A stretch of 64,000 bases of DNA from Paenibacillus sp. (GTDB taxonomy: Bacteria; Bacillota; Bacilli; Paenibacillales; Paenibacillaceae): the NCBI GenBank assembly GCA_023512345.1, contig JAILZT010000001.1, forward strand, positions 226,084 to 290,083, read 5' to 3'. How positions within the stretch are numbered: the first letter of the stretch is position 1; each line of letters begins with the position of its first letter. The notes beneath the pieces were generated by a model. That model was not told the origin of the DNA. It saw only the letters and a program-made list of their open reading frames with translations, and did not search any database. Positions 41,968 to 52,900 of this stretch are shown here, piece by piece. A program made the position numbers and the translations under genes.

Positions 41968-42369
41968 ATGCTGAATACCATTGAAATTTCCACCACTAAA
42001 AGGGATGAGATGCGTGATATTACACGAGAAGTTATTTCTTATGTAAAAAAGAGTGGGATCCAAAACGGAATTGCCGTAGTTTATTGCCCGCATACCACAG
42101 CAGGGATTGCCATTAATGAGAATGCGGATCCCGATGTGAAGCATGATGTACTTATGAGGCTGAATGAAGTGTATCCTTGGGAGCACCCAAAGTATCGTCA
42201 TGCTGAAGGCAATACGGCCTCCCACTTGAAATCCATTACAACCGGTCCTTCTCAAAGTATAATCATTCATGAAGGAGAGCTGCTGCTGGGCCGCTGGCAA
42301 GGCATTTACTTCTGCGAGTTCGATGGTCCCCGGCGCCGACAGTGTTATGTGAAAATTACCGAGGGTTAA
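41968..42369 (+). CDS. YjbQ-family protein (UPF0047)
   Basis: 133-residue cytoplasmic protein of the YjbQ family (annotated in many genomes as secondary thiamine-phosphate synthase). Conserved parts: VVYCPHTTAGIAINENADPDVKHD with the His-Thr-Thr triad, HAEGNTASHLKSITTGPSQ and GRWQGIYFCEFDGPRRR. The conserved His, Asp and Glu residues suggest metal or phosphate binding. GGGGAG is 7 nt before the ATG. Single gene, divergent from cysT. Confidence 0.9.
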   Translation: MLNTIEISTTKRDEMRDITREVISYVKKSGIQNGIAVVYCPHTTAGIAINENADPDVKHDVLMRLNEVYPWEHPKYRHAEGNTASHLKSITTGPSQSIIIHEGELLLGRWQGIYFCEFDGPRRRQCYVKITEG

Positions 42370-42381
42370 AAGGACATAGTT

Positions 42382-42415
42382 AGGGCCGCTCTAATTATTC
42401 GCTTAGAGCGGCCCT
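42382..42415. other. Perfect hairpin after yjbQ
   Basis: AGGGCCGCTCTAA pairs with TTAGAGCGGCCCT, a 13-bp stem with an 8-nt loop and no U-tract. Located between convergent genes, so probably a terminator variant or RNA end. Confidence 0.55.
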
Positions 42416-42504
42416 CTATACAAATTATAGCAGCTATCGCTTTCACCATGCAAAGTTATACCAATGCAACGCAATAAAGCGAAATGACCTAAAAAACAAT
42501 CATC

Positions 42505-43086
42505 CTACAGATTACGGCACAGTACTTTTATATGGGATACTGCTGCAGTTTTGACATCTTCGAAAGAGACCTTATCCTGAATATAATAAGAAATAAATCC
42601 GTGAGCGGATAAAAACAGTGTCAGAGGCACACTCTGCCAATCCTCCCGAACATAACCTTCTTCCTTCATATGGCGGCGAACTATACTTGAAAACAGTTCA
42701 AAACATCGTCCTTGTTCAGCCCGACAATAAGCAAGCAGCTCTTCATCGCGGATCATGAACATAATCTCATATTGATACGGATGATCAATTCCGAACTTAA
42801 TAAACTCCATAAGCAATTGCTCCACCCGAGTCATTTCGTATTCAGGCGGTTTGTTCATAGCTTGGGATAATAAGGTTGCTACATAATTGAAATCCTCGAC
42901 AACAATGGCGTAAAATAATTCTGCTTTTTCCTTGAAGTGATAATACAAGGAGCCGTGGCTGTAGCCCAAATGCTGTCCAATACTGCGCATTGAAATGGCA
43001 CGGTACCCTTTGGTAATAAACAGATGCCTCGCCGACTCCAATATCCTCTCTCTCGACAACTCCTGTTCCACTGCTCTTCTTGCCAT
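42505..43086 (-). CDS. TetR/AcrR-family transcriptional regulator
   Basis: 193 residues. N-terminal HTH: RERILESARHLFITKGYRAISMRSIGQHLGYSHGSLYYHFKEKAELFYAIV, an unmistakable TetR DNA-binding domain (residues 10-60). The C-terminal ligand domain has a TetR_C_33/KstR-like look (YEITRVEQLLMEFIKFGI...) but no ligand can be named. It starts 4 nt after yigZ and is expressed with it. No obvious neighbouring transporter for it to control. Confidence 0.88.
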   Translation of the reverse strand: MARRAVEQELSRERILESARHLFITKGYRAISMRSIGQHLGYSHGSLYYHFKEKAELFYAIVVEDFNYVATLLSQAMNKPPEYEMTRVEQLLMEFIKFGIDHPYQYEIMFMIRDEELLAYCRAEQGRCFELFSSIVRRHMKEEGYVREDWQSVPLTLFLSAHGFISYYIQDKVSFEDVKTAAVSHIKVLCRNL

Positions 43087-43090
43087 AGTA

Positions 43091-43723
43091 TTATTCCCCT
43101 TCGCTGTAGTAAAGCCGCTGGCCTTCTGTCACTCGAGCCTGCCCCTGAGTTAAATCAGTTATCCATGCTATAAATGCATCACCTTCATCATTACAAGGCA
43201 GACATGTAAGTGTTACTTTATCTGTAAATAAAGTTTCACCGGTCTTAATCCCTCGTCCTCTAAGCTCGTTCTCTACTTTGCCCAGCCAAGTGTAGTCGAT
43301 TTCTACGAACACTTCTCGCCGCAGCACGCGAGTGATTACTTCTCCGGCTTCTAGCGCAAGCACTGCGCCATCTGTATAAGCCCGGATCAGTCCTCCAGCT
43401 CCCAGCATAATGCCTCCGAAGTAACGGGTGACCACAATTACAACATTTTTAACTCCCTGGTTGCGGATTACCTCCAAAATCGGTTTACCGGCCGTTCCAC
43501 TCGGTTCACCGTCATCCGACTGTCTCTGAATTTCGTCTCTTTCACCGATCGTATAAGCAGAACAGTTATGTGTGGCGTTCCAATGCTTCTTCTTGATCTC
43601 CTCAATAAACAACACTGCTTCATCTTCGTTCTCCACCGGCATAACATGGCCAATGAAGCGTGATTTACGGATTACGACTTCCAAGGAGCCGGAAGAACGT
43701 ACCGTCCGATATTGTTCCAGCAT
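43091..43723 (-). CDS. YigZ/IMPACT-family protein
   Basis: 210-residue cytoplasmic protein. The N-terminal UPF0029 domain shows SRFIGHVMPVENEDEAVLFIEEIKKKHWNATHNCSAYTIGE, RQSDDGEPSGTAGKPILEVI and NVVIVVTRYFGGIMLGAGGLIRAYTD, the family's most conserved run; the DUF1949 C-terminal domain follows (VEIDYTWLGKVENELR). The role is thought to involve translation-related regulation but is not defined in bacteria. Followed closely by the TetR gene. Confidence 0.9.
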   Translation of the reverse strand: MLEQYRTVRSSGSLEVVIRKSRFIGHVMPVENEDEAVLFIEEIKKKHWNATHNCSAYTIGERDEIQRQSDDGEPSGTAGKPILEVIRNQGVKNVVIVVTRYFGGIMLGAGGLIRAYTDGAVLALEAGEVITRVLRREVFVEIDYTWLGKVENELRGRGIKTGETLFTDKVTLTCLPCNDEGDAFIAWITDLTQGQARVTEGQRLYYSEGE

Positions 43724-43774
43724 TTCATTCCATTCCTTATATGTGCATAGTATCTAGATCTATTGATATATATT

Positions 43775-43814
43775 AGGAGCAGCCCAGGGTATGAATAACC
43801 TATGAGCTGCTCCT
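43775..43814. other. Hairpin between pgi and yigZ
   Basis: AGGAGCAGC pairs with GCTGCTCCT around a 22-nt loop, no U-tract; located just after the pgi stop on the minus strand. Confidence 0.5.
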
Positions 43815-43852
43815 CTTGTAAATTACACTATTATGAAAAGTCTAGGTGGGTA

Positions 43853-45208
43853 CTATTCGGTAAGTCTTGCTTCAAGCTCGGCTTTTTCTTTCTCGTAGCC
43901 TGGTTTGCCCAGCAACGCGAACATGTTCTTCTTATAAGCTTCTACACCCGGTTGATCAAACGGATTCACGCCAAGCAGGTATCCGCTGATTCCGCAAGCA
44001 ATTTCAAAGAAGTATACCATGTAACCAAAAGTATATGGAGTTTGGTCCGGAATGGTTACAATCAGGTTCGGCACTTGTCCGTCTGTATGAGCCAGCATTG
44101 TACCTTGGAATGCCTTCTTGTTTACAAAGTCCATGGTCTTACCAGTTAGGAAGTTCAGACCATCCAGATCATCAGGATCGCTTTCAATCGTTACATGATG
44201 CTCTACATTTTCGACTTGGATAACGGTCTCGAAAATGTTACGGCTGCCTTCTTGAATATATTGTCCCATAGAATGCAGGTCCGTAGAGAAGTCAACGGAA
44301 GAAGGATAGATTCCTTTGAAATCCTTGCCTTCGCTTTCGCCGTAAAGTTGTTTCCACCATTCGGATACGAAATGAAGGGATGGCTCGTAGTTAACGAGAA
44401 TTTCAATGGCCTTGCCTTTACGATATAGAGCATTACGAACTGCAGCATATTGATAGGCTTGGTTAGTCGCAATATCCGGGTTGTTGAATTCATCTGCGGC
44501 TGCGGCTGCACCTTGCATCATTTCTTCAATGTTAATACCTGCTGTAGCGATCGGCAGTAAACCTACCGGTGTCAGCACGGAGTAACGTCCGCCTACATCA
44601 TCAGGGATAATAAAGGATTCATATCCTTCTTCAGTAGCCAGCTTCTTGAGCGCGCCTTTTTCCTTATCTGTAGTAGCATAAATACGTTTGCGGGCTTCCT
44701 CTTTACCATATTTCTTCTCCAGCTCAGCGCGGAAGATACGGAAAGCGATAGCTGGTTCGGTTGTTGTTCCGGATTTGGAGATGACATTCACGGAGAAGTC
44801 TTTGCCTTTTACAAGATCAAGCAAATGCGTGATGTACGTTGAGCTGATGTTGTTACCTGCGAAATAAACTTCAGGTGTCTTGCGGCTGTCCTTAGACAGG
44901 TTATTGTAAAAGGAGTGTGAGAGTGCTTCGATAGCAGCACGTGCACCCAAGTAGGATCCGCCGATACCGATAACGATCAATACATCAGAATCACTTTGAA
45001 TCTTCTTAGCTGCAGCCTGAATACGTGCGAACTCATCTTTGTCATAGGCGTGTGGCAGATCGATCCAACCGAGGTAGTCTGATCCCGCTCCGGTAGCGTT
45101 ATGTAGTTGCTCATGGGCTAGTTTAACCGGCGCTGCAAGAAAGTCAATCTCCTGCTGGTTGATGAAATCAAGGGCTTTACTGTAGTCAAAATTAATCTTT
45201 TTGGACAC
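43853..45208 (-). CDS. pgi: Glucose-6-phosphate isomerase
   Basis: Interconverts glucose-6-phosphate and fructose-6-phosphate in glycolysis. 451 residues, the short bacterial type. Conserved: [54 protein letters not shown] with the catalytic Arg, and the [14 protein letters not shown] / [20 protein letters not shown] end block. GTG start 45208 has AGGAGG upstream. Monocistronic; a possible promoter (TTGCCA, 17 nt, TATCCT) is at 45269-45297. Confidence 0.95.
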   Translation of the reverse strand: MSKKINFDYSKALDFINQQEIDFLAAPVKLAHEQLHNATGAGSDYLGWIDLPHAYDKDEFARIQAAAKKIQSDSDVLIVIGIGGSYLGARAAIEALSHSFYNNLSKDSRKTPEVYFAGNNISSTYITHLLDLVKGKDFSVNVISKSGTTTEPAIAFRIFRAELEKKYGKEEARKRIYATTDKEKGALKKLATEEGYESFIIPDDVGGRYSVLTPVGLLPIATAGINIEEMMQGAAAAADEFNNPDIATNQAYQYAAVRNALYRKGKAIEILVNYEPSLHFVSEWWKQLYGESEGKDFKGIYPSSVDFSTDLHSMGQYIQEGSRNIFETVIQVENVEHHVTIESDPDDLDGLNFLTGKTMDFVNKKAFQGTMLAHTDGQVPNLIVTIPDQTPYTFGYMVYFFEIACGISGYLLGVNPFDQPGVEAYKKNMFALLGKPGYEKEKAELEARLTE

Positions 45209-45268
45209 GGTAATGGTAACCTCCTGTATGTCTCTTTAGTTTGACACGGTTTGTAACAACTTTATAAT

Positions 45269-45297
45269 AGGATACTTTAATTTGGCGGGACTGGCAA
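45269..45297 (-). promoter_or_regulatory. Candidate pgi promoter
   Basis: Minus strand TTGCCA, 17-nt spacer, TATCCT; -35 is 5/6, -10 only 4/6. The only reasonable match found in the 270-bp upstream spacer. Confidence 0.35.
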
Positions 45298-45479
45298 GGT
45301 CTTAGGGCACAACCCGGGCTTTAGACTTATGTTTTTCATCCTTCATGGAAGCGTTCCCTAACCAATTAGATTCTGATTTGTGGTACATGCTATAAGCCCG
45401 TGTTAAAATGAGAGGAAAGTACGACACTTTAGAAGCTGTCCTAGTTCTAATACGACCCTATGGCGAAGGTGGGAAATGA

Positions 45480-46382
45480 ATGAAACAAATCGGTTTTATT
45501 GGACTCGGAACGATGGGAGCGCCTATGGCCTCCAACCTTTTGCGCGGAGGATTTCAGGTGACCGTATATAACCGTACGGCCTCCAAGTGTGAGCCCCTCG
45601 AGCAGGAAGGCGCACAAACGGCTTCTACACCACGTGCGGCTGCAGAAGGCAAGGACGTTATTATTACCATGATCAGCAACGATGATTCTATCCGTGAAGT
45701 ATTTTACGGACAGGACGGAATTCTGGATGCCCTTAAGCCTGGAACTGTAGTCATTGATTCAAGCACAATTTCTACTGGGCTGGTACATGAAATTGCCGCA
45801 GCTGTGGCGGAACGCGGTGGACAGTTCCTTGACGCACCTGTTACCGGCAGTAAGCCCGCTGCGGTCGAAGGCACCTTAGTATTCATGGTCGGCGGCAGCG
45901 CGGATGTTATTGAAGCTAACCGTGACATCTTCGACACCCTCGGCAAGAAGCTTCTGCATATGGGTGATAACGGCAGTGGAGCGGTTGCCAAGCTGGCGCA
46001 TAATGCCATGGTCGGTATCCACAATGTTGCTCTTGCGGAAGGCTTCGCTATCGCCGTGAAATCCGGTGTACCCGCGGACAAGTTCCTTGAGTTGGTAATG
46101 AACGGATCTGCAGGCAGCAAGCAAGCAGAACTTAAAGGCCGCAAAATCATCGAAAATGACTTCAGCAACCAGTTCTCCTTAGCACTCATGCTGAAGGACC
46201 TTAAGCTTGCCTCATCCCTAAGTGATTCCACAGGCGTTCCATCTCCAATGCTTGGCCTTGCCAAGAGCATGTTCCAAGCTGGGTATACCCAGGGTTACGG
46301 CGATGAGGATCTCTCTGCTGTAGTTAAGTGTTATGAGGAATGGATCGGCCAGAAGATGGGCGATCAGTCTGCAGGAAAGTAA
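45480..46382 (+). CDS. NAD(P)-dependent beta-hydroxyacid dehydrogenase (GarR/MmsB-like)
   Basis: 300-residue 6-phosphogluconate dehydrogenase superfamily member. N-terminal IGFIGLGTMGAPMASNLLRGGFQVTVYNRT binds the dinucleotide, an Arg (NRT) favouring NADP. DAPVTGSKPAAVEGTLVFMVGG is the substrate block and the catalytic lysine lies in GAVAKLAHNAMVGIHNVALAEGF. Members reduce tartronate semialdehyde, 3-hydroxyisobutyrate or glyoxylate; the substrate is unassigned. AAGGTGGG 6 nt before ATG 45480. Followed by a symmetric hairpin. Confidence 0.9.
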   Translation: MKQIGFIGLGTMGAPMASNLLRGGFQVTVYNRTASKCEPLEQEGAQTASTPRAAAEGKDVIITMISNDDSIREVFYGQDGILDALKPGTVVIDSSTISTGLVHEIAAAVAERGGQFLDAPVTGSKPAAVEGTLVFMVGGSADVIEANRDIFDTLGKKLLHMGDNGSGAVAKLAHNAMVGIHNVALAEGFAIAVKSGVPADKFLELVMNGSAGSKQAELKGRKIIENDFSNQFSLALMLKDLKLASSLSDSTGVPSPMLGLAKSMFQAGYTQGYGDEDLSAVVKCYEEWIGQKMGDQSAGK

Positions 46383-46461
46383 TAAAAAGAAATACCCTAC
46401 ACTATGGGGCAGTCTTCTCTGTCCGCATGCAATCAATTATAAAATAGCATAATTGTACCTT

Positions 46462-46501
46462 GAAACCGCCCTAGCTCTTATCTGAGCATTAGGGCGGTTT
46501 C
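46462..46501 (+). terminator. Symmetric terminator-like hairpin after dehydrogenase gene
   Basis: GAAACCGCCCT pairs with AGGGCGGTTTC, with an inner GCTC/GAGC stem, followed by AATTT; weak U-tract. Confidence 0.55.
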
Positions 46502-46524
46502 AATTTGGAGTGCAACTCCATAAC

Positions 46525-46560
46525 AAAAAAAGAAAGCCCCGCAATTAAGCAGAGCTTTCT
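46525..46560 (-). terminator. Terminator after ppnP
   Basis: Minus strand: AGAAAGC...GCTTTCT (7 bp plus 3 inner pairs), followed by seven T. Confidence 0.72.
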
Positions 46561-46575
46561 TCGATAAAATAAGGG

Positions 46576-46893
46576 TTACAGAATTGGGTACGAACAACAA
46601 TAATCAGTTATATCGAATACTTCCAGCGCAAACTTGGAGTTACCGGGAACATTAAACGTCGTTGCCCCTTTAATATCCTGCCAAATCTCAGAGCCAGGAA
46701 GCAGCACTTTCAAATCGCCAGATAGAATCTCCATGATTTCAGGGCCTTCTGTACCGAATTCATACACACCCGGCAGCATAATCCCAAGTGTTACTTTGGT
46801 ACCATCTTCCAAAATGACTGTACGACTTGTCACTTTTCCTCCATAGTACACGTTCGCTGCTTTTACAACCGTTGCGTTGTTAAACTGACTCAT
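46576..46893 (-). CDS. ppnP: Pyrimidine/purine nucleoside phosphorylase (PpnP/YaiE)
   Basis: 105-residue cupin-fold phosphorylase (formerly DUF1255) that splits nucleosides to base and ribose-1-phosphate. [53 protein letters not shown] and [12 protein letters not shown] match the family over nearly full length. It lies just downstream of transketolase on the same strand (33 nt apart), which fits pentose salvage, since ribose-1-phosphate enters the pentose phosphate pathway. Confidence 0.9.
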   Translation of the reverse strand: MSQFNNATVVKAANVYYGGKVTSRTVILEDGTKVTLGIMLPGVYEFGTEGPEIMEILSGDLKVLLPGSEIWQDIKGATTFNVPGNSKFALEVFDITDYCCSYPIL

Positions 46894-46926
46894 TATATGT
46901 TCTCCCCCTTGTGATTATTCAGTCGA

Positions 46927-48969
46927 TTATAACAGAGCCTTCACACGGCTGACAACATTCTCAACAGTAAATCCGTATTCTTTCATCACTTTATCGCCAG
47001 GTGCAGATGCGCCGAAGGTTGTGATACCCAGAATGTCGCCTTGATCTCCTGTGTAACGTTCCCAACCGAAGGTTTGCGCCATTTCCACAGCAAGACGGGA
47101 TTTAACTTCAGGAAGGATAACGGAATCACGGTATGCCTTATCCTGTTTTTCGAACAAGTCCCAGCTCGGCAAGCTGATTACACGTACTTCAATACCTTCT
47201 TCAGCCAAAGCTGCTTGAGCTTTAACTGCAAGCTGTACTTCAGAACCTGTAGCAATAATTTGTGCCTGTGGTTTACCATTCTTAGCATCAGAAACTACGT
47301 ATCCACCGCGTTTGATGTTATCGCGCACACCTTCTACAGTTCCTGGCAGAATCGGCAAGTTTTGACGAGTCAATACCAATGCTACTGGGTTAGCTTTGTT
47401 TTCCAAAGCATAAGCCCATGCTGCAGAAGTCTCGTTAGCATCAGCCGGACGAATAACCGTAAGACCCGGGATAATACGAAGCGAAGCTAGTTGTTCGATC
47501 GGCTCATGTGTAGGACCATCTTCACCAACAGCAATACTATCGTGAGTCAGTACATAAGTTACAGGAAGCTTCATAATGGATGCCAAACGAATCGCAGGAC
47601 GCAAGTAATCCGTAAATACGAAGAACGTACCGCCGAATACTTTCAGTCCGCTATGCAGGGCAATTCCGTTCATCGCTGCAGCCATACCAAATTCACGTAC
47701 GCCGAAGTAGATGTTACGACCGTCATAAGACTCAGAAGTAAACGAAGTCAGGCCGTTCAGGTGAGTCATTGTGGAGCTTTCAAGGTCAGCTGATCCGCCT
47801 ACAAGCTGAGGAACACCTGCTGCCAGACCGTTCAGCGCATTACCGGAAGCAATACGAGTCGATACGGCTTTATCTTCAGTAGTATACATAGGAAGCTTTG
47901 CATCCCAGCCTTCTGGAAGATCGCCATTTGTTACTATTTCAAATTGAGCTGCGAGCTCAGGATAAGCATTTTTGTATGCTGCAAACTTCTCGTCCCATTG
48001 TTTGTTCGCTGCAATACCGCTTTCTTTAACTTGAGCAAAATGGGTACGAACATCATCAGGTACATAGAAATCTTCTTCGTATACCCATTTGTAAAAGTCT
48101 TTGGTCAGCTTAGCTTCATCAGCACCCAGTGGGGAACCGTGAGTACCACCGTGACCGCCTTTACCTTGCTTGTTCGGGCTTCCGTACCCAATAACCGTTT
48201 TAACTTCAATCAGTGTTGGTTTGCTGCTGTCTGCTTGTGCTTCAGCAATAGCCTTCTCAATAGCAGGAAGATCGTTACCATCTTCAACGCGCAGCACTTG
48301 CCAGCCGTATGCTTCAAAGCGTTTAGCTACATTTTCGGAGAAAGACAGGTTCAGCTTGCCGTCCAGTGAAATATCATTGGAATCGTACAATACAACCAGC
48401 TTGCCCAATTTCAGATGTCCGGCCAGTGAAGCCGCTTCAGAAGAGATTCCTTCCATAAGGTCTCCATCGCCGCAAATTGCATAAGTATAATGATCAACCA
48501 CTTGATGCTGATCCTTGTTATAAGTAGCCGCCAGTTGAGCTTCTGCCATTGCCATACCTACTGCCATAGCGATACCTTGTCCAAGTGGACCTGTAGTAGC
48601 ATCTACACCTGCAGTATGGCCAACTTCTGGGTGACCTGGTGTAAGGCTGCCCCATTGACGGAATTGTTTCAATTCTTCCATTGGTAAGTCATAGCCGCTA
48701 AGATGAAGCAAGCTGTATAATAGCATAGAACCGTGTCCTGCAGACAACACAAAACGGTCACGGTTTACCCATGTTGGATGGTCAGGATTATGTTTCATGG
48801 TTTTAGCAAATAGTTGGTATCCCATTGGAGCGGAACCCATTGGCATACCCGGATGTCCGGAATTTGCTTTCTCGATGGCATCTATAGCCAAAGTACGGAT
48901 CGTTGTAATGGCCAGGTTATCAATTGTAGAGTTTTCTTCCTTTTGGATCGCTTGACTTTGTTCACTCAT
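46927..48969 (-). CDS. tkt: Transketolase
   Basis: Thiamine-diphosphate enzyme of the non-oxidative pentose phosphate pathway. 680 residues with the family order: [58 protein letters not shown] and [13 protein letters not shown] (TPP/metal site), then [20 protein letters not shown] in the pyrimidine domain. ATG 48969 has 10 nt to AGGAGG; a TTG 6 nt earlier has only 4. ppnP follows 33 nt downstream, probably in the same transcript. Confidence 0.96.
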   Translation of the reverse strand: MSEQSQAIQKEENSTIDNLAITTIRTLAIDAIEKANSGHPGMPMGSAPMGYQLFAKTMKHNPDHPTWVNRDRFVLSAGHGSMLLYSLLHLSGYDLPMEELKQFRQWGSLTPGHPEVGHTAGVDATTGPLGQGIAMAVGMAMAEAQLAATYNKDQHQVVDHYTYAICGDGDLMEGISSEAASLAGHLKLGKLVVLYDSNDISLDGKLNLSFSENVAKRFEAYGWQVLRVEDGNDLPAIEKAIAEAQADSSKPTLIEVKTVIGYGSPNKQGKGGHGGTHGSPLGADEAKLTKDFYKWVYEEDFYVPDDVRTHFAQVKESGIAANKQWDEKFAAYKNAYPELAAQFEIVTNGDLPEGWDAKLPMYTTEDKAVSTRIASGNALNGLAAGVPQLVGGSADLESSTMTHLNGLTSFTSESYDGRNIYFGVREFGMAAAMNGIALHSGLKVFGGTFFVFTDYLRPAIRLASIMKLPVTYVLTHDSIAVGEDGPTHEPIEQLASLRIIPGLTVIRPADANETSAAWAYALENKANPVALVLTRQNLPILPGTVEGVRDNIKRGGYVVSDAKNGKPQAQIIATGSEVQLAVKAQAALAEEGIEVRVISLPSWDLFEKQDKAYRDSVILPEVKSRLAVEMAQTFGWERYTGDQGDILGITTFGASAPGDKVMKEYGFTVENVVSRVKALL

Positions 48970-49273
48970 TTTCAAATATCCTCCTCTAAAATATCAAGAA
49001 TGTCATTTTGATATTCTTATTGTATCACTTGTGTGGAAGCATTTCCAATTGTTTTTGAAAACTTCATATTCCAACACTCTATGTTTAACATTTTCTATAC
49101 AAATATATACGTCAGTGTACACGGGTAATAGGTCGGGTTTGAACTTAGCCTTAAGTCTAGTTTCTAGTTGCGACTAAAGTTTGTTTTATAAAATTGGAAT
49201 ATACAGTAAGATGGAATTACTAATAAATAAATTTACGAGGTACCCCACCTTGCCAGTAGAAAGGAATTCATTC
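48970..49273. other. Divergent region between tkt and YycO-like gene
   Basis: 304 bp without a gene. It holds the tkt promoter (49019-49048), an AATATCAA/TTGATATT inverted repeat (48990-49015) in the tkt leader and AT-rich sequence to the right; no clear promoter for the rightward gene was found beyond weak -10-like boxes near 49195. Confidence 0.5.
49019..49048 (-). promoter_or_regulatory. Sigma-A promoter for transketolase
   Basis: Minus strand TTGGAA, 18-nt spacer, TACAAT preceded by TG (extended -10 TGATACAAT). The leader is about 43 nt and contains an AATATCAA/TTGATATT inverted repeat. Confidence 0.6.
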
Positions 49274-49918
49274 ATGACACCAAAAAAGGATATCTTTATC
49301 GTGCTCACCGGAACGGGTACCGCCTTCAGCGGTGTAATCAGATGGTTCACTAAGGCCGATCTGAATCATGCATCGATTGCCTTTGACAGCGAATTGCGGG
49401 AAGTGTACAGCTTCGGCCGAAAAAAAATGCATAATCCTTTCGTTGCCGGACTGATACAAGAGAACTTTGTTCATCCCTTTTATAATGGAGCGGACTGCGC
49501 TATCTATCGTCTGCGGGTGAGCAAAGAGGAATATGATACGATGCACAACCATGTCACTGGGATGATGCAGAACCAGGAACGCTACAAGTATCATCTTTTA
49601 GGCTTAGTAGGTGTTCTGCTTAACATTAAAATCGATCGAGAAGACGCTTATTTTTGCTCTCATTTTGTAGCGTCCCTCTTTGAGGATACAGAGTTTCACC
49701 CGGTGAACAAGCCCTCATGCTTCGTGACACCTGAAGATTTTGCCCTTTCGTTATGCCCTCATAAAATTTACAGCGGCAAGCTATCCTATTACTTACGAGG
49801 AATTCCTAGTATTTCAGCCCGAACAAATGCCGTACATAACTCCGCTCCAGTCTCGGTGGCGCCAGCTACAGCACGGATTATAAGGGACTCTGAGGAAATG
49901 ATTGAAGGGGTTGTGTGA
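49274..49918 (+). CDS. YycO-like permuted NlpC/P60 (papain-like) protein
   Basis: 214 residues, probably a cytoplasmic or surface hydrolase of the YiiX/YycO group. The permuted fold is suggested by FSGVIRWFTKADLNHASIAFD (with the His of the active site), then the catalytic Cys in DAYFCSHFVASLFED; a C-terminal tail of about 35 residues follows. No signal peptide visible. ATG 49274 has AAAGG about 8 nt before it; the longer frame from 49181 lacks a site. It is convergent with the pilus operon and ends in a bidirectional terminator. Confidence 0.7.
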   Translation: MTPKKDIFIVLTGTGTAFSGVIRWFTKADLNHASIAFDSELREVYSFGRKKMHNPFVAGLIQENFVHPFYNGADCAIYRLRVSKEEYDTMHNHVTGMMQNQERYKYHLLGLVGVLLNIKIDREDAYFCSHFVASLFEDTEFHPVNKPSCFVTPEDFALSLCPHKIYSGKLSYYLRGIPSISARTNAVHNSAPVSVAPATARIIRDSEEMIEGVV

Positions 49919-49946
49919 AAAAGGAGCCGCTGATGCGGCTCCTTTT
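49919..49946. terminator. Bidirectional terminator, end of the pilus operon
   Basis: AAAAGGAGCCGC pairs with GCGGCTCCTTTT around TGAT, a perfect 12-bp stem flanked by A and T runs, between convergent genes. Confidence 0.9.
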
Positions 49947-49966
49947 AAATTTAGAGACCATTTCAC

Positions 49967-52900
49967 TTATTTTGTTCTATGCACTTGAAAATATTCAGAC
50001 CATTCTTCTGAAATCATTACCGTAACGGTATCTACTTTGGTATTAAATTGATTTTGAGCTGTGAAGGTAAACGTAATCGGGCCATTCGGGAGATTCTCGA
50101 ATGAAGAATCATACATTTCACCCGTCCATAATGTCTTAGCCGCGCTAGTAGGACTCAACTGCGTAAGATAACCACCATTCATTGTTACCTCTACTGTGTC
50201 TGGTAATCCCGTAGTATCTGCCTGCAGGATAAACCTTTCTCCGGCCCAAAATACACTGTAACCTCTTGGACTGTTCGGATCGCCACTCTTTTTCAAGTTA
50301 TATGCGGTACGATTGTTATCCCATTCAGTCGTATGTTTTACGCCACCTTGAATAGTTAGTAGATTCACCATGAAATACTTCCTCGGTGATATGCTGCTCC
50401 AATCGTAACCATCGTACACTTCGACTTCGACCGCATATTTTTTGTTTTCTACAAGCGTTACAGCTGTAACGGTCCATTGTTTGGCTGAAGATACGGTTTC
50501 ACCTGACTGTGCAACGATATTGTTTGTCGCCACATCAATGATTCTCACCTTGTACCGCTGTTGCAGATCGTTATCGGCATCCTGGTAGATCCATTGAATA
50601 TTAGGTGTAAGAGTATTGACTACCGTAGGAGTTGCAGAACTGCTGCTACCCGGATAAGTGATGTTCGCTGTTGGAATCTGGTTGCTCACGGTAATATTCC
50701 GTGATGTTTCCCGGTATAGTCCTAACGAATCCGTCACTACTTGCCGGAAGGTAAACGACCCATGGGTCGTAAACTGCTTTGTAAAACCGCTTGATCCACT
50801 GATAAGTGATTCCGTCCCACCAAAAGGTTTGAGGTAATATCGGTACGTAATACTATCACCTTTAGGGATATCCGCATCCGTGGCCGTACTCGTAATGATA
50901 AAGTCCTCATTTCGATGGCCCAAGCTCTGATTGATTGTAAAACCAGGAACCGGCGGGTTGTCGATGATAAAGGCCTTTTCGTTCGATATCTCGGACCAAG
51001 AACCTTTTGAAAAAGCCCGGCCAAATACAGAGAAATATTCAAAGCGCTCAAAGGTCGGATTAGGAACTTGATATTGCCGAATTAAACCGGTGTTGTCGGT
51101 ATTTTCTACCGTCATAGCCAGTAAAGTGTCTTTGGTATAGAACTCCAGCCGATATTTTTCCTGTGGGTCATTCTCCGGATCTCCGTATGTCCATTGAATT
51201 AATGGATCCCCTTGCAAAGCTGCATCAATGATCGTGGGTTGATCTAGTGTGCCTGCAGGTGAAGTTAAGGTTATGGTAGGTGCTAGATTCTTTATCACAC
51301 TTACCTTTAACACAGCCACATTTGATTTGTCGGCAATTTGATCCACAGCCCAATGCTCTAGCGTATAGACTCCAGTCTCAGGAAAATCAACGGAGATATT
51401 GGCCGTGTAGTATAGATCCGTAATACCATCACTATTGGTGACTTTCCAGTAATATTGCAGGCTGCTTACATCAGAGGGATCCTCATCCGCATCACCAGAA
51501 TTATACTGGATCGTATCATATTGATAGACCGTTGCTGGCCCAATGATTGCGGCAGTAGGGATATGATTTTTCACTGGAAAGGATCGGGTAGCATTGGAAC
51601 TAAGTGAACCGTCTGACGCGGTAAGCAGCATTTCCCAGCCATCGGATATGGCCTGCTTCGGAGCAATCCCGCTTTGTTCCATTAAACTGCGTACGGTCAT
51701 GACCTGATTTTTATTACTTCCAGCATAGTAATAGGATCCACCGTTAAGTCTGCCATTCCATTTATAGGTTAGGATATCCCCGTCTGCATCCGGATCTGGC
51801 GTAAGGTTCTCCATTGTGAGGACCGTATCTCGGTATACCTCGGGCGGCATGTAAAATGCTGCTGCTGGTGGACGATTCATAACTTGTACGGTTTGGCTGT
51901 AAGGCTCTGACCATAGGCCGCGGTTATCATGTACTTGTAAGGTGACTTGGTAATTCCCAACCCCATAAGCGCCAATATTAGGGGGTGTAGTAACCCCGCC
52001 CCATGAAGACCATACCTGCTGCCATCCATCTTTAACTACGTTCCAAGAATAGATATCCAACGGATCATTATCCGGATCATACGATTTATCTATCGTTGTC
52101 GTAGCTTTGCGGTAGGATACAAGACTTGGATCGACCGTGAACATAGCCACAGGTGGTAGGTTAACACTACTGCCAACGGACCGCTGGCACCAATCACTCC
52201 ATACACCTATGCCATTTTCCCCATCAACATCCCGTACACGTAACCGAATGTCGTATTGATTACTGGTTGGCAGTTGGGCTGGCGGTTGTCCTTCTATCCA
52301 AGACTCTTTATCTGTTTGTTTATATTGCCACTGCCACTGATAAATCCCTTTATCCACGCTAGTCGTATGATCCTTATCATAAGAAATGTCGGCAATCTGC
52401 AAGTTTCCACCCACTACCTTTACCGAGAATAGGGCTATCGGTTTGCGGTGGACATGAAAGATCATGGAAGAGAGATTATCGCGTCCCCATAGCCTATACT
52501 CATTAAAACGATCATCAGGCTTCGGATTGTCTTTTAATTGAAAAGATGCGTTGTATACCCCGCTGTAGGGAAAAGAGGTATAGATTAAATTTTGCCAAAG
52601 GCCGCTGTCTGGAATCATTCCCATAGGATTGTCAAAAAAGTAGGGATCGTGATCATATTTGAAACGGACCGCATACTTCGGATCATTTTCATAATCAGTA
52701 TATTTCGTATCCAATTGGACAGGGTCATTGACCAGTACAAAAGCTTTATTTTTAAGTCGTATTTTTACATTAAAACTCAAACTTGCCTCTGCCTTCATAT
52801 TATAGGGGTCAACTACGGTTACCTTCACTGGATAGGTTCCTGGAGAGATAACATCAGCGATGACATCTATGGGAATGCTAAAATGTTGGGGTGAGAGTGT

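Noticed and set aside
47041..48687. Plus-strand ORFs inside the transketolase gene
   Set aside because: The antisense frames are long only because of codon bias in tkt; they lack ribosome binding sites and protein-like composition.
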